Positions 1 to 9,327 of a stretch of 64,000 bases of DNA are shown piece after piece (position 1 is the first letter of the stretch; each line of letters begins with the position of its first letter). Under the pieces are notes generated by a model. That model did no database searches. It was given only the letters and a program-made list of their open reading frames with translations, and was not told where the DNA came from. The translations under genes and the position numbers were made by a program. The DNA is from Paraspadella gotoi (taxonomy: Eukaryota > Chaetognatha), in contig CM119265.1 of the NCBI GenBank assembly GCA_051294375.1, forward strand, positions 482,457 through 546,456, given 5' to 3'.

Positions 1-1117
1 ATTCTTGGCCTAACAAGCATTTTTTGGTGTTCACCACCAAGCCGTTCTGGTCGAGCGCTTTGAAGACTCTCTCCAAGTCCTGTAGATGCTCCTCAGGGGA
101 GGAGGATGCCACCAAGATGTCGTCTAGATAGACAAACGTATGAGGAATGTCGCCCAAGATTTCATCCATTAGCCGTTGAAAATCTTGACCGGCGTTCTTC
201 AAGCCGAATGGGCAACGTGGGAACACGTAAAGCCCAAACGGCGTGATGACGGCGGTCTTCTTCACGTCGTCCGGATTTACCGGGATTTGGTGGTATCCTT
301 TGAGTAAGTCAATTTTAGAAAAAATTGACTTACCCTCGAGTTGCGCGTTGAAGTCTGAGAGGAGTTTAACCGGATAACGGTCGTCGACGGTCTGGGCATT
401 TAAACGGCGGTAGTCGCCACAGCACCGCCATCCTCCGTCCGGCTTGGAGACTACATGTAGTGGAGATGACCACTCAGATTTGCCCCTCTTGGCCACTCCG
501 AGTGCCACCATCTTCTCCAGTTCTCTCTTTGCAACTGCGAGTTTTTCTGGATCCAGTCGACGGGCTCGTGCTTGGCAAGGTCTGCCCTCCGTCGGGATCG
601 AGTGAGTCACACCGTGCCTAGGCTCCTTTATCTCGAAGGTCGGTGTTGAGAGCGAGGGGAAAGATTCTAGTAGCCTGTAGTATTTTTCCCCCTTTCTGTC
701 GACAAAGTTTACATGAAGCGCAGTTTCGTTCGAAGTCGATCCCGCGATTGTCGAAAAGTTTTGGAGGTCAATGAGGAGGCCGTCTCTATGGTTTGGAGCT
801 AAATAATTATCCGCTAAAAAATCCGCACCTAGGATATTTTGCTTGACGTCCGCCACAACGAAGCAATAATTAAATTTTCTGTTTCCTAGTTGTACAGTTT
901 TTTCTACCGTTCCATAACACGAGATCGCCGAGCCGTTTGCTGCCTGTAATTTCATGAGCGGGTCGGCGCCTTTGCTGCGTTGTTGTGGAGTGGGCGGGAT
1001 AATCGACAAGAGAGCGCCCCCATCTACTAGCCACTTTGTTCTGTCCCCGGCGTCCCTGATAAATATGAGTTTGTTTGACGCCGGTGATGTTGAAGAATCT
1101 TGGGGGACGGCGTTCAC
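1..1117 (-). CDS. pol: Element A Pol, partial (protease and start of reverse transcriptase)
   Basis: The reading frame is open from the gag end to the window edge. It starts with a retropepsin-like domain: LVDGGA takes the place of the usual DTG/DSG active site at about 1005-1040, followed by the ILGADFL-type motif near 800-835. Reverse transcriptase follows, with the HTFVYLDD catalytic box around 120-150 and the usual PFGLKNAGQDF motif just upstream. RNase H and integrase lie outside the window. Pol is in the -1 frame relative to gag, so it is probably made as a Gag-Pol fusion through the frameshift signal at 1102-1144. The GTG that opens the frame is not a convincing independent start. Confidence 0.88.
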   Translation of the reverse strand, partial: MNAVPQDSSTSPASNKLIFIRDAGDRTKWLVDGGALLSIIPPTPQQRSKGADPLMKLQAANGSAISCYGTVEKTVQLGNRKFNYCFVVADVKQNILGADFLADNYLAPNHRDGLLIDLQNFSTIAGSTSNETALHVNFVDRKGEKYYRLLESFPSLSTPTFEIKEPRHGVTHSIPTEGRPCQARARRLDPEKLAVAKRELEKMVALGVAKRGKSEWSSPLHVVSKPDGGWRCCGDYRRLNAQTVDDRYPVKLLSDFNAQLEGKSIFSKIDLLKGYHQIPVNPDDVKKTAVITPFGLYVFPRCPFGLKNAGQDFQRLMDEILGDIPHTFVYLDDILVASSSPEEHLQDLERVFKALDQNGLVVNTKKCLLGQE

Positions 1118-1144
1118 CGTCGTCGGCCCCCTCGAGAGTTTAAA
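1102..1144 (-). promoter_or_regulatory. -1 ribosomal frameshift signal (U UUA AAC) of element A
   Basis: Heptamer TTTAAAC (1144-1138) is in the correct gag phase (T TTA AAC), nine codons before the gag TGA. A 6-nt spacer TCTCGA follows, then a GC hairpin (1131-1102) that pairs GGGG with CCCC and GACGG with CCGTC around a 6-nt loop. Shifting -1 here enters the open pol frame. Confidence 0.8.
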
Positions 1145-2175
1145 TCCTTCTTTTTTTGAACGTCGTTGAATTTAGCGCATCCGGGGTCGCACGACCACGC
1201 GTCGTCCCCGAATTTGATGTGTTTGGCGCACAACGTGGTAAGCTTCCCCTTGCTCTTCACCTTCTGATGCGGAGTAGGCCGACGTTTGGCGCCGTTGAAT
1301 CGGCGTGGGCGATTTTCGATGGCGTTGATAGCGTCGTCTTCCTCTGAGTCGCTCTCTGCTTGTTGTTGACGCTCTTTGTCCACGTGACTTACTAGCGAAG
1401 GTGCTTGACGCAGCTTCACGTTGCCGTCGCTGTCGAAGTGACGGTCGGCTAGAAGGCAGAGGTCGTGGGCGCTGAGGTCGTCCGCCTTCTCTTCGAGCTG
1501 GCGGCGGATTTCGAGAGGAATTTCGCGCAATATTTTTTCCTTTCGAATATCGTCTAATGTCAGAGTCTTTGTTTTTTCCTCCAGTTGTGCAAGCATTTTG
1601 GAGGGCTTAGCAGTGTCGACGTCGAGTGCATCGAGTAAATGAGCTGCTTGTTGACGCCTTGTCATCCCGTATTCTTTTCTGAGATACGCTATGAATTGTC
1701 GCCACGCCTCCTCTGAAGGTTCTCCGAATAAGAACTTATTTATCGTTGGGTCGACGCCTATTGCGATTTTTGATTCAAGATGCGCAAATTTAGTTTTTGG
1801 CGCAGTAATTCCCGCCCTGGTGTAGGCGGCTTCCGTTCTCTTAATCCATATTTCGATGTTGGACACATCGAAGTCGGGCAGGTCTGGTTTCCTGTTTGAC
1901 GCTCTTTCTAGCGCTCGCGTGGCCGCGGCAAGCGCCGCGCGCAACTCGTCATTCTCGTCCTGTAGGCCTCGCGAAGGGGCGTCGGCGGCCGCCATGTTGG
2001 CGTCCACGTCGTTGGCGTCTCGAAAATTGAATTCGGGAGCGGCGTCAGTGAACGCCGGAGACGGTGAACGTGAGCGGAGGCCGGCGCCGAAGCTGAAGGG
2101 TAATTCGAGCCTTGTAGAGTCGCTAGCGTCGCGCTGTGCAGAGCGGAGTCTGGATCGGAGATCGGAGCCACTCAT
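1114..2175 (-). CDS. gag: Element A Gag (353 aa)
   Basis: Capsid-type polyprotein of a Ty3/Gypsy element. An N-terminal low-complexity part (residues about 1-90) precedes a helical capsid region with the family signature FDVSNIEIWIKRTEAAY near residue 100, also present in Gag B and C. The C-terminus carries C-X2-H-X9-C-X3-C (CAKHIKFGDDAWSCDPGC), the unusual CHCC nucleocapsid motif known from CsRn1-type elements in place of the common CCHC knuckle. The ATG at 2175 matches the starts of Gag B and C (MS-D/G-S). The stop codon overlaps the pol frame in a GTGA quartet. ORFs on the opposite strand are shadows. Confidence 0.9.
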   Translation of the reverse strand: MSGSDLRSRLRSAQRDASDSTRLELPFSFGAGLRSRSPSPAFTDAAPEFNFRDANDVDANMAAADAPSRGLQDENDELRAALAAATRALERASNRKPDLPDFDVSNIEIWIKRTEAAYTRAGITAPKTKFAHLESKIAIGVDPTINKFLFGEPSEEAWRQFIAYLRKEYGMTRRQQAAHLLDALDVDTAKPSKMLAQLEEKTKTLTLDDIRKEKILREIPLEIRRQLEEKADDLSAHDLCLLADRHFDSDGNVKLRQAPSLVSHVDKERQQQAESDSEEDDAINAIENRPRRFNGAKRRPTPHQKVKSKGKLTTLCAKHIKFGDDAWSCDPGCAKFNDVQKKKDLNSRGGRRR

Positions 2176-2344
2176 TGATTCCTTTGGGGCTCCGTCGGGC
2201 CGTTGGGGAACGTTTGCAATGGAAATAGAAAGGAAAAGCGTGAGCGGAACGGGTCACAAGCTTAATCCAATTCTTTCACCCGTTCTTACCTGGAAGAAGG
2301 TGATTTTCCGCTGGTTCCCCTGTCCTCGAGTTGGAATTGTCCTT

Positions 2345-2358
2345 CGTCGAGCTCACCA
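2345..2358 (-). other. Primer binding site of element A
   Basis: TGGTGAGCTCGACG directly abuts the 5' LTR. It differs at two positions from the complement of a typical animal tRNA-Trp 3' end (TGGTGACCCCGACG, from memory), the primer reported for CsRn1-clade elements. Confidence 0.65.
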
Positions 2359-3120
2359 TGTGTGGCAAGTACTTGAGTAGACGCCACAGTTGACGAAAGG
2401 ACTTGGCAACGTACAGCGTCACGTTACTAAAGAGATTGGCCGCCATCGAATTCTTGAGTTAGGCGTATTGATGATGCAGGAAAACTGGCAGCGCGAGCTA
2501 TCAGTATTGCTGTTTACATCGTTTGCTAAATAATGTTTCAATGCATTTTGATGCAGATTAATGATGAGATTAAATTTGATTACAAGAGAGTTTAATATTT
2601 CATTCATTGAGCATTAATGATGAGATTAGATTTCGATGTAAAAACAATCTTATTGCAGATATGAATGAGTTTTTCTCCAATATGGTACGAAATGTACTTA
2701 TTACTATTATATATTGAGGAAATTAAAAACGCATTGTGAATACAGAAACATAATAATCGTATTACTTCTATGAATACATAAAACAATGACTAAACAGACT
2801 TTAAGTTTGATCGTAATCACGTCACTGTCGCAACAAAACGGTTATTGGAACAGAACGCCATCTCTGTTTTAACAGGATCGTTGAAAACGTTATAAAAAAA
2901 AAAGAAGATTTGAATGCAGTTAAAATCATTAATCAAGAAGTTCGATATCAAGACCTAATTTCAAGCCAGCCCGCTGATGGCAGTGTGCTACTAAGCCACG
3001 CGCCAGCGCTCTCATCCCGGAGGTATCCCCGGAGCGGAATGCATGATATTTAATATTAAATTATCTGCTTCGTGCGTCGACGCTTCATATCCATATCGTA
3101 TACTCTCTAATCCCTCCTCA
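2359..3120 (-). repeat. 5' LTR of element A (about 762 bp)
   Basis: Bounded by TG...CA: minus-strand start TGAGGAGGG at 3120 and end CACA at 2359, adjoining the primer site. The other LTR lies outside the window, so the bounds rest on the primer site and the telomere junction. A TGGCTTAGTAG A-box-like motif lies near 2990-3000 on the minus strand with only a weak B box downstream. Many homopolymer irregularities. Confidence 0.7.
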
Positions 3121-3365
3121 ACCCTAACCTTAACCCTAACCCTACCTAACCCTAACCCTAACCCTAACCCTAACCCTAACCCTAACCCTACCTAACCCTA
3201 ACCCTAACCCTAACCCTAACCCTACCCTAACCCCTAACCCTAACCCCTAACCCTAACCCTAACCCTAACCCTAACCCCTAACCAACCCTAACCCTAACCC
3301 TACCCTAACCCCTAACCCTAACCCTAACCCTACCCTAACCCTAACCCTAACCCTAACCCTAACCC
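3121..3365. repeat. Telomeric (CCCTAA)n array 1
   Basis: About 40 hexamers of CCCTAA with occasional CCTAA and CCCCTAA variants, tightly joined to the LTR of element A on the left and element B on the right. Confidence 0.95.
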
Positions 3366-4255
3366 TGCTTTAGAATTGAACCGATATTATTTTGCCACAG
3401 TGATCTATGCCAATCCGATGGCATTATTAGATCGATATGAATCACATTTTAGAACTCATATTTATAATTTCGAATGGATTTATAATATTTTATATATTAA
3501 TAAAAAAGAGGCATGAGCGCGACCTCTGAATCAGACCTTCATCCTTAAGCAGCGACTCAGCCAGGCGTCGCCACTCAGCCTTTTTGAAATTAGAATGACT
3601 TTAAACATCTAATATATAACTATTCGACTATGTTAATCGATTGATTCTTTATTAATTCAGAACAAGTATGAACATTTATATGTATCATATATAATAGTTG
3701 TTACTTGTTATTCCCACCAACGGCTGGAAACATTTCTCTTTCAGTCAAACAAATATCTCAACTCGAATCAGACTCGTAATAAATTCATTACTACTTCAAT
3801 CGTTAAGTTCATTGTTACTTAATTTAATTGCTTTTACATTGTTATCACATATAGATAGCAATTACTAATTGCTAAATGTAATATCTATATGTCTTGATTA
3901 TTTATTAAGTCAAGCTTTTAACATGGAACCAACAAATTGGTTTCTAGACACTTTTTATATCTGCGACGTCAATTAAACTCATTTTGCCAGGCGGTGCTTG
4001 TCAGCCGTCCACCGCCACTTCCCGGTTTGAGCTACGAAGCCAATAACTCGTATCGAATTCTTCCTTCGAGCCTCCGAGTCAGCCAACGCCTCCCCTGCCA
4101 AACTTCCTACCGACGTCAAACCGGGGCCGTCAGCGTCCAACCTAACTCGAAGGCCACGCCCACTTTCAGTCAATCGGTTATATCTCAACGAATATCAACC
4201 TCAGCGCCAAGTGACGCCTTCGCGCCATCAAAGTGAGTTACTGACGCCATCTACA
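3366..4255 (+). repeat. 5' LTR of element B
   Basis: Collinear with 9189-10059 over its whole length, including the shared 3' end GTTACTGACGCCATCTACA. The 5' end is degraded (TGCTTTAGAATTG against TGTAGAATTG). It contains the CATATAGATA...AATATCTATATG hairpin at 3847-3891. Confidence 0.88.
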
Positions 4256-4256
4256 T

Positions 4257-4271
4257 TGGTGATCCGCGACG
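4257..4271 (+). other. Primer binding site of element B
   Basis: TGGTGATCCGCGACG lies one base after the 5' LTR and resembles the tRNA-Trp complement TGGTGACCCCGACG, allowing a small indel. This is the expected place for minus-strand priming. Confidence 0.6.
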
Positions 4272-4307
4272 CCGGACTACCCCAACCTTCTGATATCAAC
4301 TATATCG

Positions 4308-5432
4308 ATGAGCGACTCTCGCGAAACGCGACAAGCTGCAAGACTTCGTCAACAAACAAGCCTCCACGTGCCGGCGACATTTGCACGCGGTCGAGGCTCA
4401 AGAGAAAACTCTCCTACTAATCTAGTCGGCGCCCTAGCAGCGCCAGCTTTCAGTTATCCGCCAGCCACGGACCCAGACGTCTTTGCCGACGCTGAGGACG
4501 ACGATATGGCCACCACATCTTCCGCCAGCGAAACTGAGGCTCTACGATCGGCCTTAGCGACCGCTCTGGCGGCGCTAGAAAGAAAAAGGAAACCTGAGCT
4601 GCCTCCATTCGACTCGAAGAACATCGACGTATGGATCCGTCGAGTAGAGGCAGCCTATATTCGAGCAAACGTGCGTGATGCCAAGGAGAAATTCGCTTAC
4701 CTGGAGTCGAAGATCGACGTCAACCTGAATCCACGCATAAACGCCTACCTTTATGGCGAACAATCTGATCAGCGTTGGGACGAATTCATTCTCTATCTGA
4801 AGAAGGAGTACGGCACTACCCCGCGCCAGCAGGCAGCTGTCCTTCTAGATGGATTCGGCCGCGACGGCCTTAGACCTTCCCAGCATCTAGCGCGCCTCGA
4901 GGAAAAAATTAAGGCGGTCACAATCGACGACCTGAAGAGGGAAACGCTCGTCAGAGGGCTTCCGTTAGAAGTCCAACGATCTCTCGAGGGGAGAATCGAC
5001 TCGATGACTGCCTCCGAACTCGCGGAGGAGGCCGACAAGTTTTTCGACCAAGAAGGAAGGCCTCGATTAGCAGCGCCGGCCTCCACGATCAACGCCGCCT
5101 TGTTTGAGCAATCCGCCGACGGCGAGGACTCAGATAGCGCCGACGAAGCTGAGATCAACGCCATAGGAGGCCAGCGCCGCGACCGCAGCCGCCCGTCGAC
5201 CGGAAATTGGAAAGCGGCTCTCTCCAAGCCTTCGTCAAGCGGCTCACGCCCGCCAAACGGCTCGTCGACAAGCAACCGCTCAGCGAATCAAAAGCTGAAG
5301 CAAATATGCCGCTATCACCTGAAATTCGGCGACGCCGCCTTCAAGTGCGAGCGCGGCTGCGCCCGCAGAAGTGATTTCATGGAGAGGAAGGATTCGAAGC
5401 CGGGAAACGGGGGAGCGGGGCCGCGCAGGTGA
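4308..5432 (+). CDS. gag: Element B Gag (374 aa)
   Basis: Full-length Gag. Residues 1-85 are polar and low complexity. The capsid-like region starts at PPFDSKNIDVWIRRVEAAY (about residue 100) and runs to about 265, followed by an acidic and Ser-rich linker. The nucleocapsid-like motif is C334-X2-H337-X9-C347-X3-C351. The last residues are Gly/Arg-rich because the same bases encode the frameshift hairpin. The ATG start is the first after the primer site and matches Gag A and C. The stop overlaps the pol frame by GTGA, and pol sits in the -1 frame. Confidence 0.93.
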   Translation: MSDSRETRQAARLRQQTSLHVPATFARGRGSRENSPTNLVGALAAPAFSYPPATDPDVFADAEDDDMATTSSASETEALRSALATALAALERKRKPELPPFDSKNIDVWIRRVEAAYIRANVRDAKEKFAYLESKIDVNLNPRINAYLYGEQSDQRWDEFILYLKKEYGTTPRQQAAVLLDGFGRDGLRPSQHLARLEEKIKAVTIDDLKRETLVRGLPLEVQRSLEGRIDSMTASELAEEADKFFDQEGRPRLAAPASTINAALFEQSADGEDSDSADEAEINAIGGQRRDRSRPSTGNWKAALSKPSSSGSRPPNGSSTSNRSANQKLKQICRYHLKFGDAAFKCERGCARRSDFMERKDSKPGNGGAGPRR

Positions 5433-5447
5433 ACGCGGTGCCCCGCT
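5402..5447 (+). promoter_or_regulatory. -1 ribosomal frameshift signal (G GGA AAC) of element B
   Basis: Slippery heptamer GGGAAAC at 5402-5408 is in phase G GGA AAC with gag, nine codons before its TGA. After a 5-nt spacer (GGGGG), arms AGCGGGGC (5414-5421) and GCCCCGCT (5440-5447) pair perfectly. An inner CGCG/CGCG stem (5422-5425 with 5434-5437) leaves a 2-nt bulge and an 8-nt loop that contains the gag stop. The -1 frame is open through to pol. Confidence 0.87.
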
Positions 5448-8400
5448 CAGATGACGACTCACCCGACTCCTACCTCCTACACGTCGTCGACGCCAGTGAC
5501 GGTCGTTACTGGCTTGTGGACGGGGGAGCTCTGCTCTCCCTTATCCCGCCGACGCCGGAGCAACGAGCGGCAGGTCCTTCTGGAGCGCAACTACAGGCGG
5601 CTAATGGAAGCCCGATTGCATGCTATGGAATCGCCCATCGACGGATTACACTCGGCCCAAGGATTTTCCCATTTGATGTACTGATTGCAGATGTAACTCA
5701 AAATATACTTGGAGCCGACTTTCTCGCGGAGTATTACCTCGCCCCGAACCACCGCGATGGCATTCTGTTAGATCTTCGGGACTACTCGTCTATACCTTGC
5801 GCAGTGACCCGCGGCACAGCTCCAGCGCACGTAAACTTTATCGACCAACAAGAGAATCGATTCTATCAGCTCCTTGATCAATACCCGTCTCTCTCGAAGC
5901 CGAGCTTTGAGCTCAAAGAGCCTAAGCATGGGGTACGTCACCATATACCCACAGAAGGGCGCCCATGCCAGGCCAGAGCGCGCCGCTTAGATCCTGAAAA
6001 GCTGGCGGTGGCTAAGGCGGAGCTAGAGAAGATGGTGGCACTAGGCATCGCCAAACGATCCAAAAGCGCATGGTCATCGCCCATCCTCTGCGTTCCGAAG
6101 TCTGATGGAGGATGGCGGGTCTGTGGCGACTTCCGGCGCCTCAACTCTATGACCAAGGACGACAAATACCCAGTGAAGCTGCTCGCGGATTTTAACGCGC
6201 AGCTCGCTGGCAAGAAGATATTCTCCAAGGTCGACTTACTAAAGGGCTACCACCAGATCCCGGTGGCAGACGAGGACGTCGTCAAAACGGCCGTTATAAC
6301 ACCCTTCGGTCTATTCGTCTTCCTGAGAACACCGTTCGGCCTTAAAAACGCCGGACAAGACTTTCAAAGGATGATGGATGAGATCCTTGGCGACGTCCCC
6401 CATACCTACGTTTACCTGGATGATATCCTGGTTGCCAGTGACGACGAGGACCAGCACGCCCACGACCTCGAGCAAGTCTTCAAGGCTCTCGCCAGCAATG
6501 GACTCGTCGTCAATCGAAAAAAGTGCGAGCTAGGGAAGAAGTCTCTGGAATTCTTGGGCTATCTGGTGGATGCGTCAGGAGTCAAGCCTCTCCCCAAGAA
6601 GGTCGACGCAATACGCGCAACAAATCCTCCAACCACAATCAAAGAACTGCAGAGGTTTCTAGGCATGGTAAATTATTACCGTCGTTTCTTGCCTAAAGCC
6701 GCCCACCATGCCGCCGCCCTCTACGACGCGTTGGCGGGAAAACCCAAACAACTCGTCTGGTCAGAAGCCTGCGCCAAAGCCTTCGACGCAGTCAAGGAGG
6801 CCTTAGCCAACGCCGCGCTCCTTCGTCATCCGCGCACTAACGCACAACTTTCTCTTACCACCGACGCCTCCGACATCGCTGTCGGCGCCGTCCTAGAGCA
6901 ACGCAGCGCAGATGGATGGGAACCACTGGCGTTCTTCTCCGCCAAACTGGACGACGCGCAGAGGAGATGGCCGCCATTCGATCGGGAATTGTATGGCGCA
7001 TTCAGAGCGGTGCGCCATTTCCGCCACTGGCTGGAAGGTCGAACGTTTACTTTATATACCGACCACCAGTCGCTCATTCATGCTCTCCATAAACGTTCAG
7101 AGCCTCAAACCACGCGACATAACTTCCAGTTGTCTGTAATTTCAGAATTTACAACGGATATCCGTCACGTGCGAGGAAAGGCCAATGTCGTGGCCGATGC
7201 TCTCTCTCGGCCAAACCCCCCACCAACAATCGCCTCAGCCGACAAACCAATCCCCGACGAAAAAGTCGAGGACCTGATCAGCACCGTCAATGCGATTGGC
7301 CAAGAAGGCATCGATCTGGAGGCCATGGCGCGCCACCAAGTCCTCGACCGAGACTATCAACGCCTCGCCAACGACGCTAGAACTGGTTTGAGCTTTAGAA
7401 AAGTCAAGCTTGGCGAGCAAGAGCTCCTCGTCGACGTCTCCAATGGGCCTGCTCGCCCATTCGTTCCAGAGTCATGGCGCCGGCGAATCTTCGACGCTGT
7501 GCATGGCCTCGGCCACCCAGGCGTAGCAAGAACAAGGGAAACAATCTCTTCTAAATTCGTTTGGCCCTCAATCCGCGCCGATACAACGAAATGGGCCAGA
7601 GAGTGTGTCCCCTGTCAGCAGTCGAAGGTGACTCGTCACGTTACTCCAAACATCGGCGACTTCAGCGTACCTGCTCGGCGTTTCCAGCATATTAACGTCG
7701 ACATAACGATTATGCCTGTGTCGAACGGATTTGGATATCTGTTAACTGTGGTCGACCGTTTCTCGCGATGGCCCACTGCTCTGCCAATGAAAGACATGTC
7801 TTCGTCAACCGTCATCGACACGCTCGTCCACGGATGGGTCTCGACCTTTGGAGTCCCTTCTGACGTCACGACAGACAGAGGTTCACAGTTCAACTCGTCA
7901 ATCTGGACTCAATTAGCGCAAACCTGGGGTATACGCCACCACCAGACCGCAGCGTATCACCCCCAAGCGAACGGCTTGGTCGAGCGATTTCACCGCCGAC
8001 TCAAGGAGGCGCTGATAGCCCTCGCAGTGGACCAGCCTCATCAATGGTTCTGGCGCCTTCCGTCGGCGCTACTCGCCATTCGAACAACAATAAAACCCGA
8101 CGTCGGCGCCTCTCCAGCCGACCTCGTCTTCGGTGAAGGCTTGACAGTTCCAGGAGACCTTCTTCCTCCGGCTCCATCTGACGATCAGCTCCGCGAGGAC
8201 CGTCGCCTACTTCGAAACAACTTACGCGTTGAAGTCGAGAGGCTTCAGCCAGTCGAGACATCCACGCATCGCTCCCCGAACGTCTACCTCCCCGACACGC
8301 TCGTCGAGGCAACGCACGTCTTCATACAACGCCCAGGCGTCAAACCTCCACTTACAGCCCCGTACCAAGGACCTTTCCGCGTCATCTCGCGAGACAATCT

Positions 8401-9031
8401 CAATTTTCGAGTAGAGATCCCCGGTAGAGGCGTAGAGACTGTAGCAATTGCTCGCGTCAAGCCAGCAATAGTCTGGAGGGACAGCGACGGCGACGAGCGT
8501 GCATCTCAACCATCACCACCTCCTTCACCACCTCCTCCGGGTCGACGACCGGGTCCAAGGACCCGACAACCTTCGCCATCAACCCGTGTAACTCGAGCAT
8601 CAACTCGAGCGTCAAATCGAAACCTTCAAACTCCCTCGAATCGATTAGCTTCAATAGATGACGCTAATGAGGACGAAGACGACGACGACATCGACGAAGA
8701 ACTCATCGACACTCTCCAACATACAAGAACTCCACCGGAAGTCGTAGCGCCAGCGCCTAATCGCAGCGCCGAGCCGGCCAGGCGCAATGAACAAAACAAA
8801 AATTCTCCGATGACTCCAGCGCCATCACTTCCGTTTGGCGCGCCTCCTCCGTCACCAGTGAACGAGACAGCGCCATCGCTGGTGCCATCGAAGAACGCCA
8901 GGCCACGCCCACCGCTGGAAAGATTCTCAAGACCGGCGCCCAACGACTTCTCATTCAAAACGGTTAATAACGCCGGACGCCCAAACTATAATTCAGTTCT
9001 CCGTCATCTACTCATGAAAACTGTGAGTTAA
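5429..9031 (+). CDS. pol: Element B Pol (about 1200 aa: PR-RT-RNase H-INT)
   Basis: Order is protease, RT, RNase H, integrase, the Ty3/Gypsy arrangement. Protease: LVDGGALLSLIPP at about residue 30, then ILGADFL at about 92. RT: FSKVDLLKGYHQIP, then YLDD at about residue 330. RNase H: TTDASDIAVGAVLEQ, FDRELYGAF and LYTDHQSL. Integrase: HHCC zinc finger (residues about 690-730), catalytic Asp in NVDITIMP (about 757), Asp in TTDRGSQF (about 814) and Glu in NGLVERFHRRLKE (about 852). There is no chromodomain. A Pro/Asp-rich linker leads to a C-terminal tail, ERFSRPAPNDFS, that element C also has. No stop or frameshift. Expression is expected by -1 frameshifting rather than from the GTG at 5429. 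Confidence 0.95.
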   Translation: MNAVPRSDDDSPDSYLLHVVDASDGRYWLVDGGALLSLIPPTPEQRAAGPSGAQLQAANGSPIACYGIAHRRITLGPRIFPFDVLIADVTQNILGADFLAEYYLAPNHRDGILLDLRDYSSIPCAVTRGTAPAHVNFIDQQENRFYQLLDQYPSLSKPSFELKEPKHGVRHHIPTEGRPCQARARRLDPEKLAVAKAELEKMVALGIAKRSKSAWSSPILCVPKSDGGWRVCGDFRRLNSMTKDDKYPVKLLADFNAQLAGKKIFSKVDLLKGYHQIPVADEDVVKTAVITPFGLFVFLRTPFGLKNAGQDFQRMMDEILGDVPHTYVYLDDILVASDDEDQHAHDLEQVFKALASNGLVVNRKKCELGKKSLEFLGYLVDASGVKPLPKKVDAIRATNPPTTIKELQRFLGMVNYYRRFLPKAAHHAAALYDALAGKPKQLVWSEACAKAFDAVKEALANAALLRHPRTNAQLSLTTDASDIAVGAVLEQRSADGWEPLAFFSAKLDDAQRRWPPFDRELYGAFRAVRHFRHWLEGRTFTLYTDHQSLIHALHKRSEPQTTRHNFQLSVISEFTTDIRHVRGKANVVADALSRPNPPPTIASADKPIPDEKVEDLISTVNAIGQEGIDLEAMARHQVLDRDYQRLANDARTGLSFRKVKLGEQELLVDVSNGPARPFVPESWRRRIFDAVHGLGHPGVARTRETISSKFVWPSIRADTTKWARECVPCQQSKVTRHVTPNIGDFSVPARRFQHINVDITIMPVSNGFGYLLTVVDRFSRWPTALPMKDMSSSTVIDTLVHGWVSTFGVPSDVTTDRGSQFNSSIWTQLAQTWGIRHHQTAAYHPQANGLVERFHRRLKEALIALAVDQPHQWFWRLPSALLAIRTTIKPDVGASPADLVFGEGLTVPGDLLPPAPSDDQLREDRRLLRNNLRVEVERLQPVETSTHRSPNVYLPDTLVEATHVFIQRPGVKPPLTAPYQGPFRVISRDNLNFRVEIPGRGVETVAIARVKPAIVWRDSDGDERASQPSPPPSPPPPGRRPGPRTRQPSPSTRVTRASTRASNRNLQTPSNRLASIDDANEDEDDDDIDEELIDTLQHTRTPPEVVAPAPNRSAEPARRNEQNKNSPMTPAPSLPFGAPPPSPVNETAPSLVPSKNARPRPPLERFSRPAPNDFSFKTVNNAGRPNYNSVLRHLLMKTVS

Positions 9032-9180
9032 AAACTGTATAGATATTCGAAATTATTTTTATTATTTTTACTACTCTAATTAACTACTTTAATTAACACT
9101 TACCTGTTTACAATCCGAATTCAACTAACCTTTGGTCCTTTGAGCCCAATCGTTCTCCGTAAATTTGATAATTCACGTCA

Positions 9181-9188
9181 GGGGGGGA
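9181..9188 (+). other. Polypurine tract of element B
   Basis: GGGGGGGA sits immediately before the TG of the 3' LTR, the expected plus-strand primer position. Confidence 0.85.
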
Positions 9189-9327
9189 TGTAGAATTGAA
9201 CTCGATATTATTTTGCCACAGATGATCTATGCCAATCGATGGCCATATTAGATCGATATGAATCACATTTTAGAACTCATATTTATATTCGAATGGATTT
9301 ATAATATTTTATATAATAATAAAAAAG

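Larger units (their letters stand above)
1..3120 (-). mobile_element. Element A: Ty3/Gypsy (CsRn1-like) retrotransposon, cut by window edge
   Basis: Only the 5' part of a minus-strand LTR retrotransposon is inside the window: 5' LTR (2359-3120), primer site, gag and the first part of pol, which runs off the left edge inside reverse transcriptase. The right end meets a CCCTAA array directly, so the insertion target was telomeric repeat. Gag C-X2-H-X9-C-X3-C motif and primer site place it with elements B and C, but protein and LTR sequences are clearly different, so it is a separate family rather than a recent copy. Confidence 0.88.

Noticed and set aside
5429-5431. GTG at the gag-pol overlap as an independent pol start codon
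   Set aside because: The GTGA overlap is conserved in A, B and C, but eukaryotic GTG starts are rare, and the in-phase slippery heptamer with hairpin explains Pol expression better.
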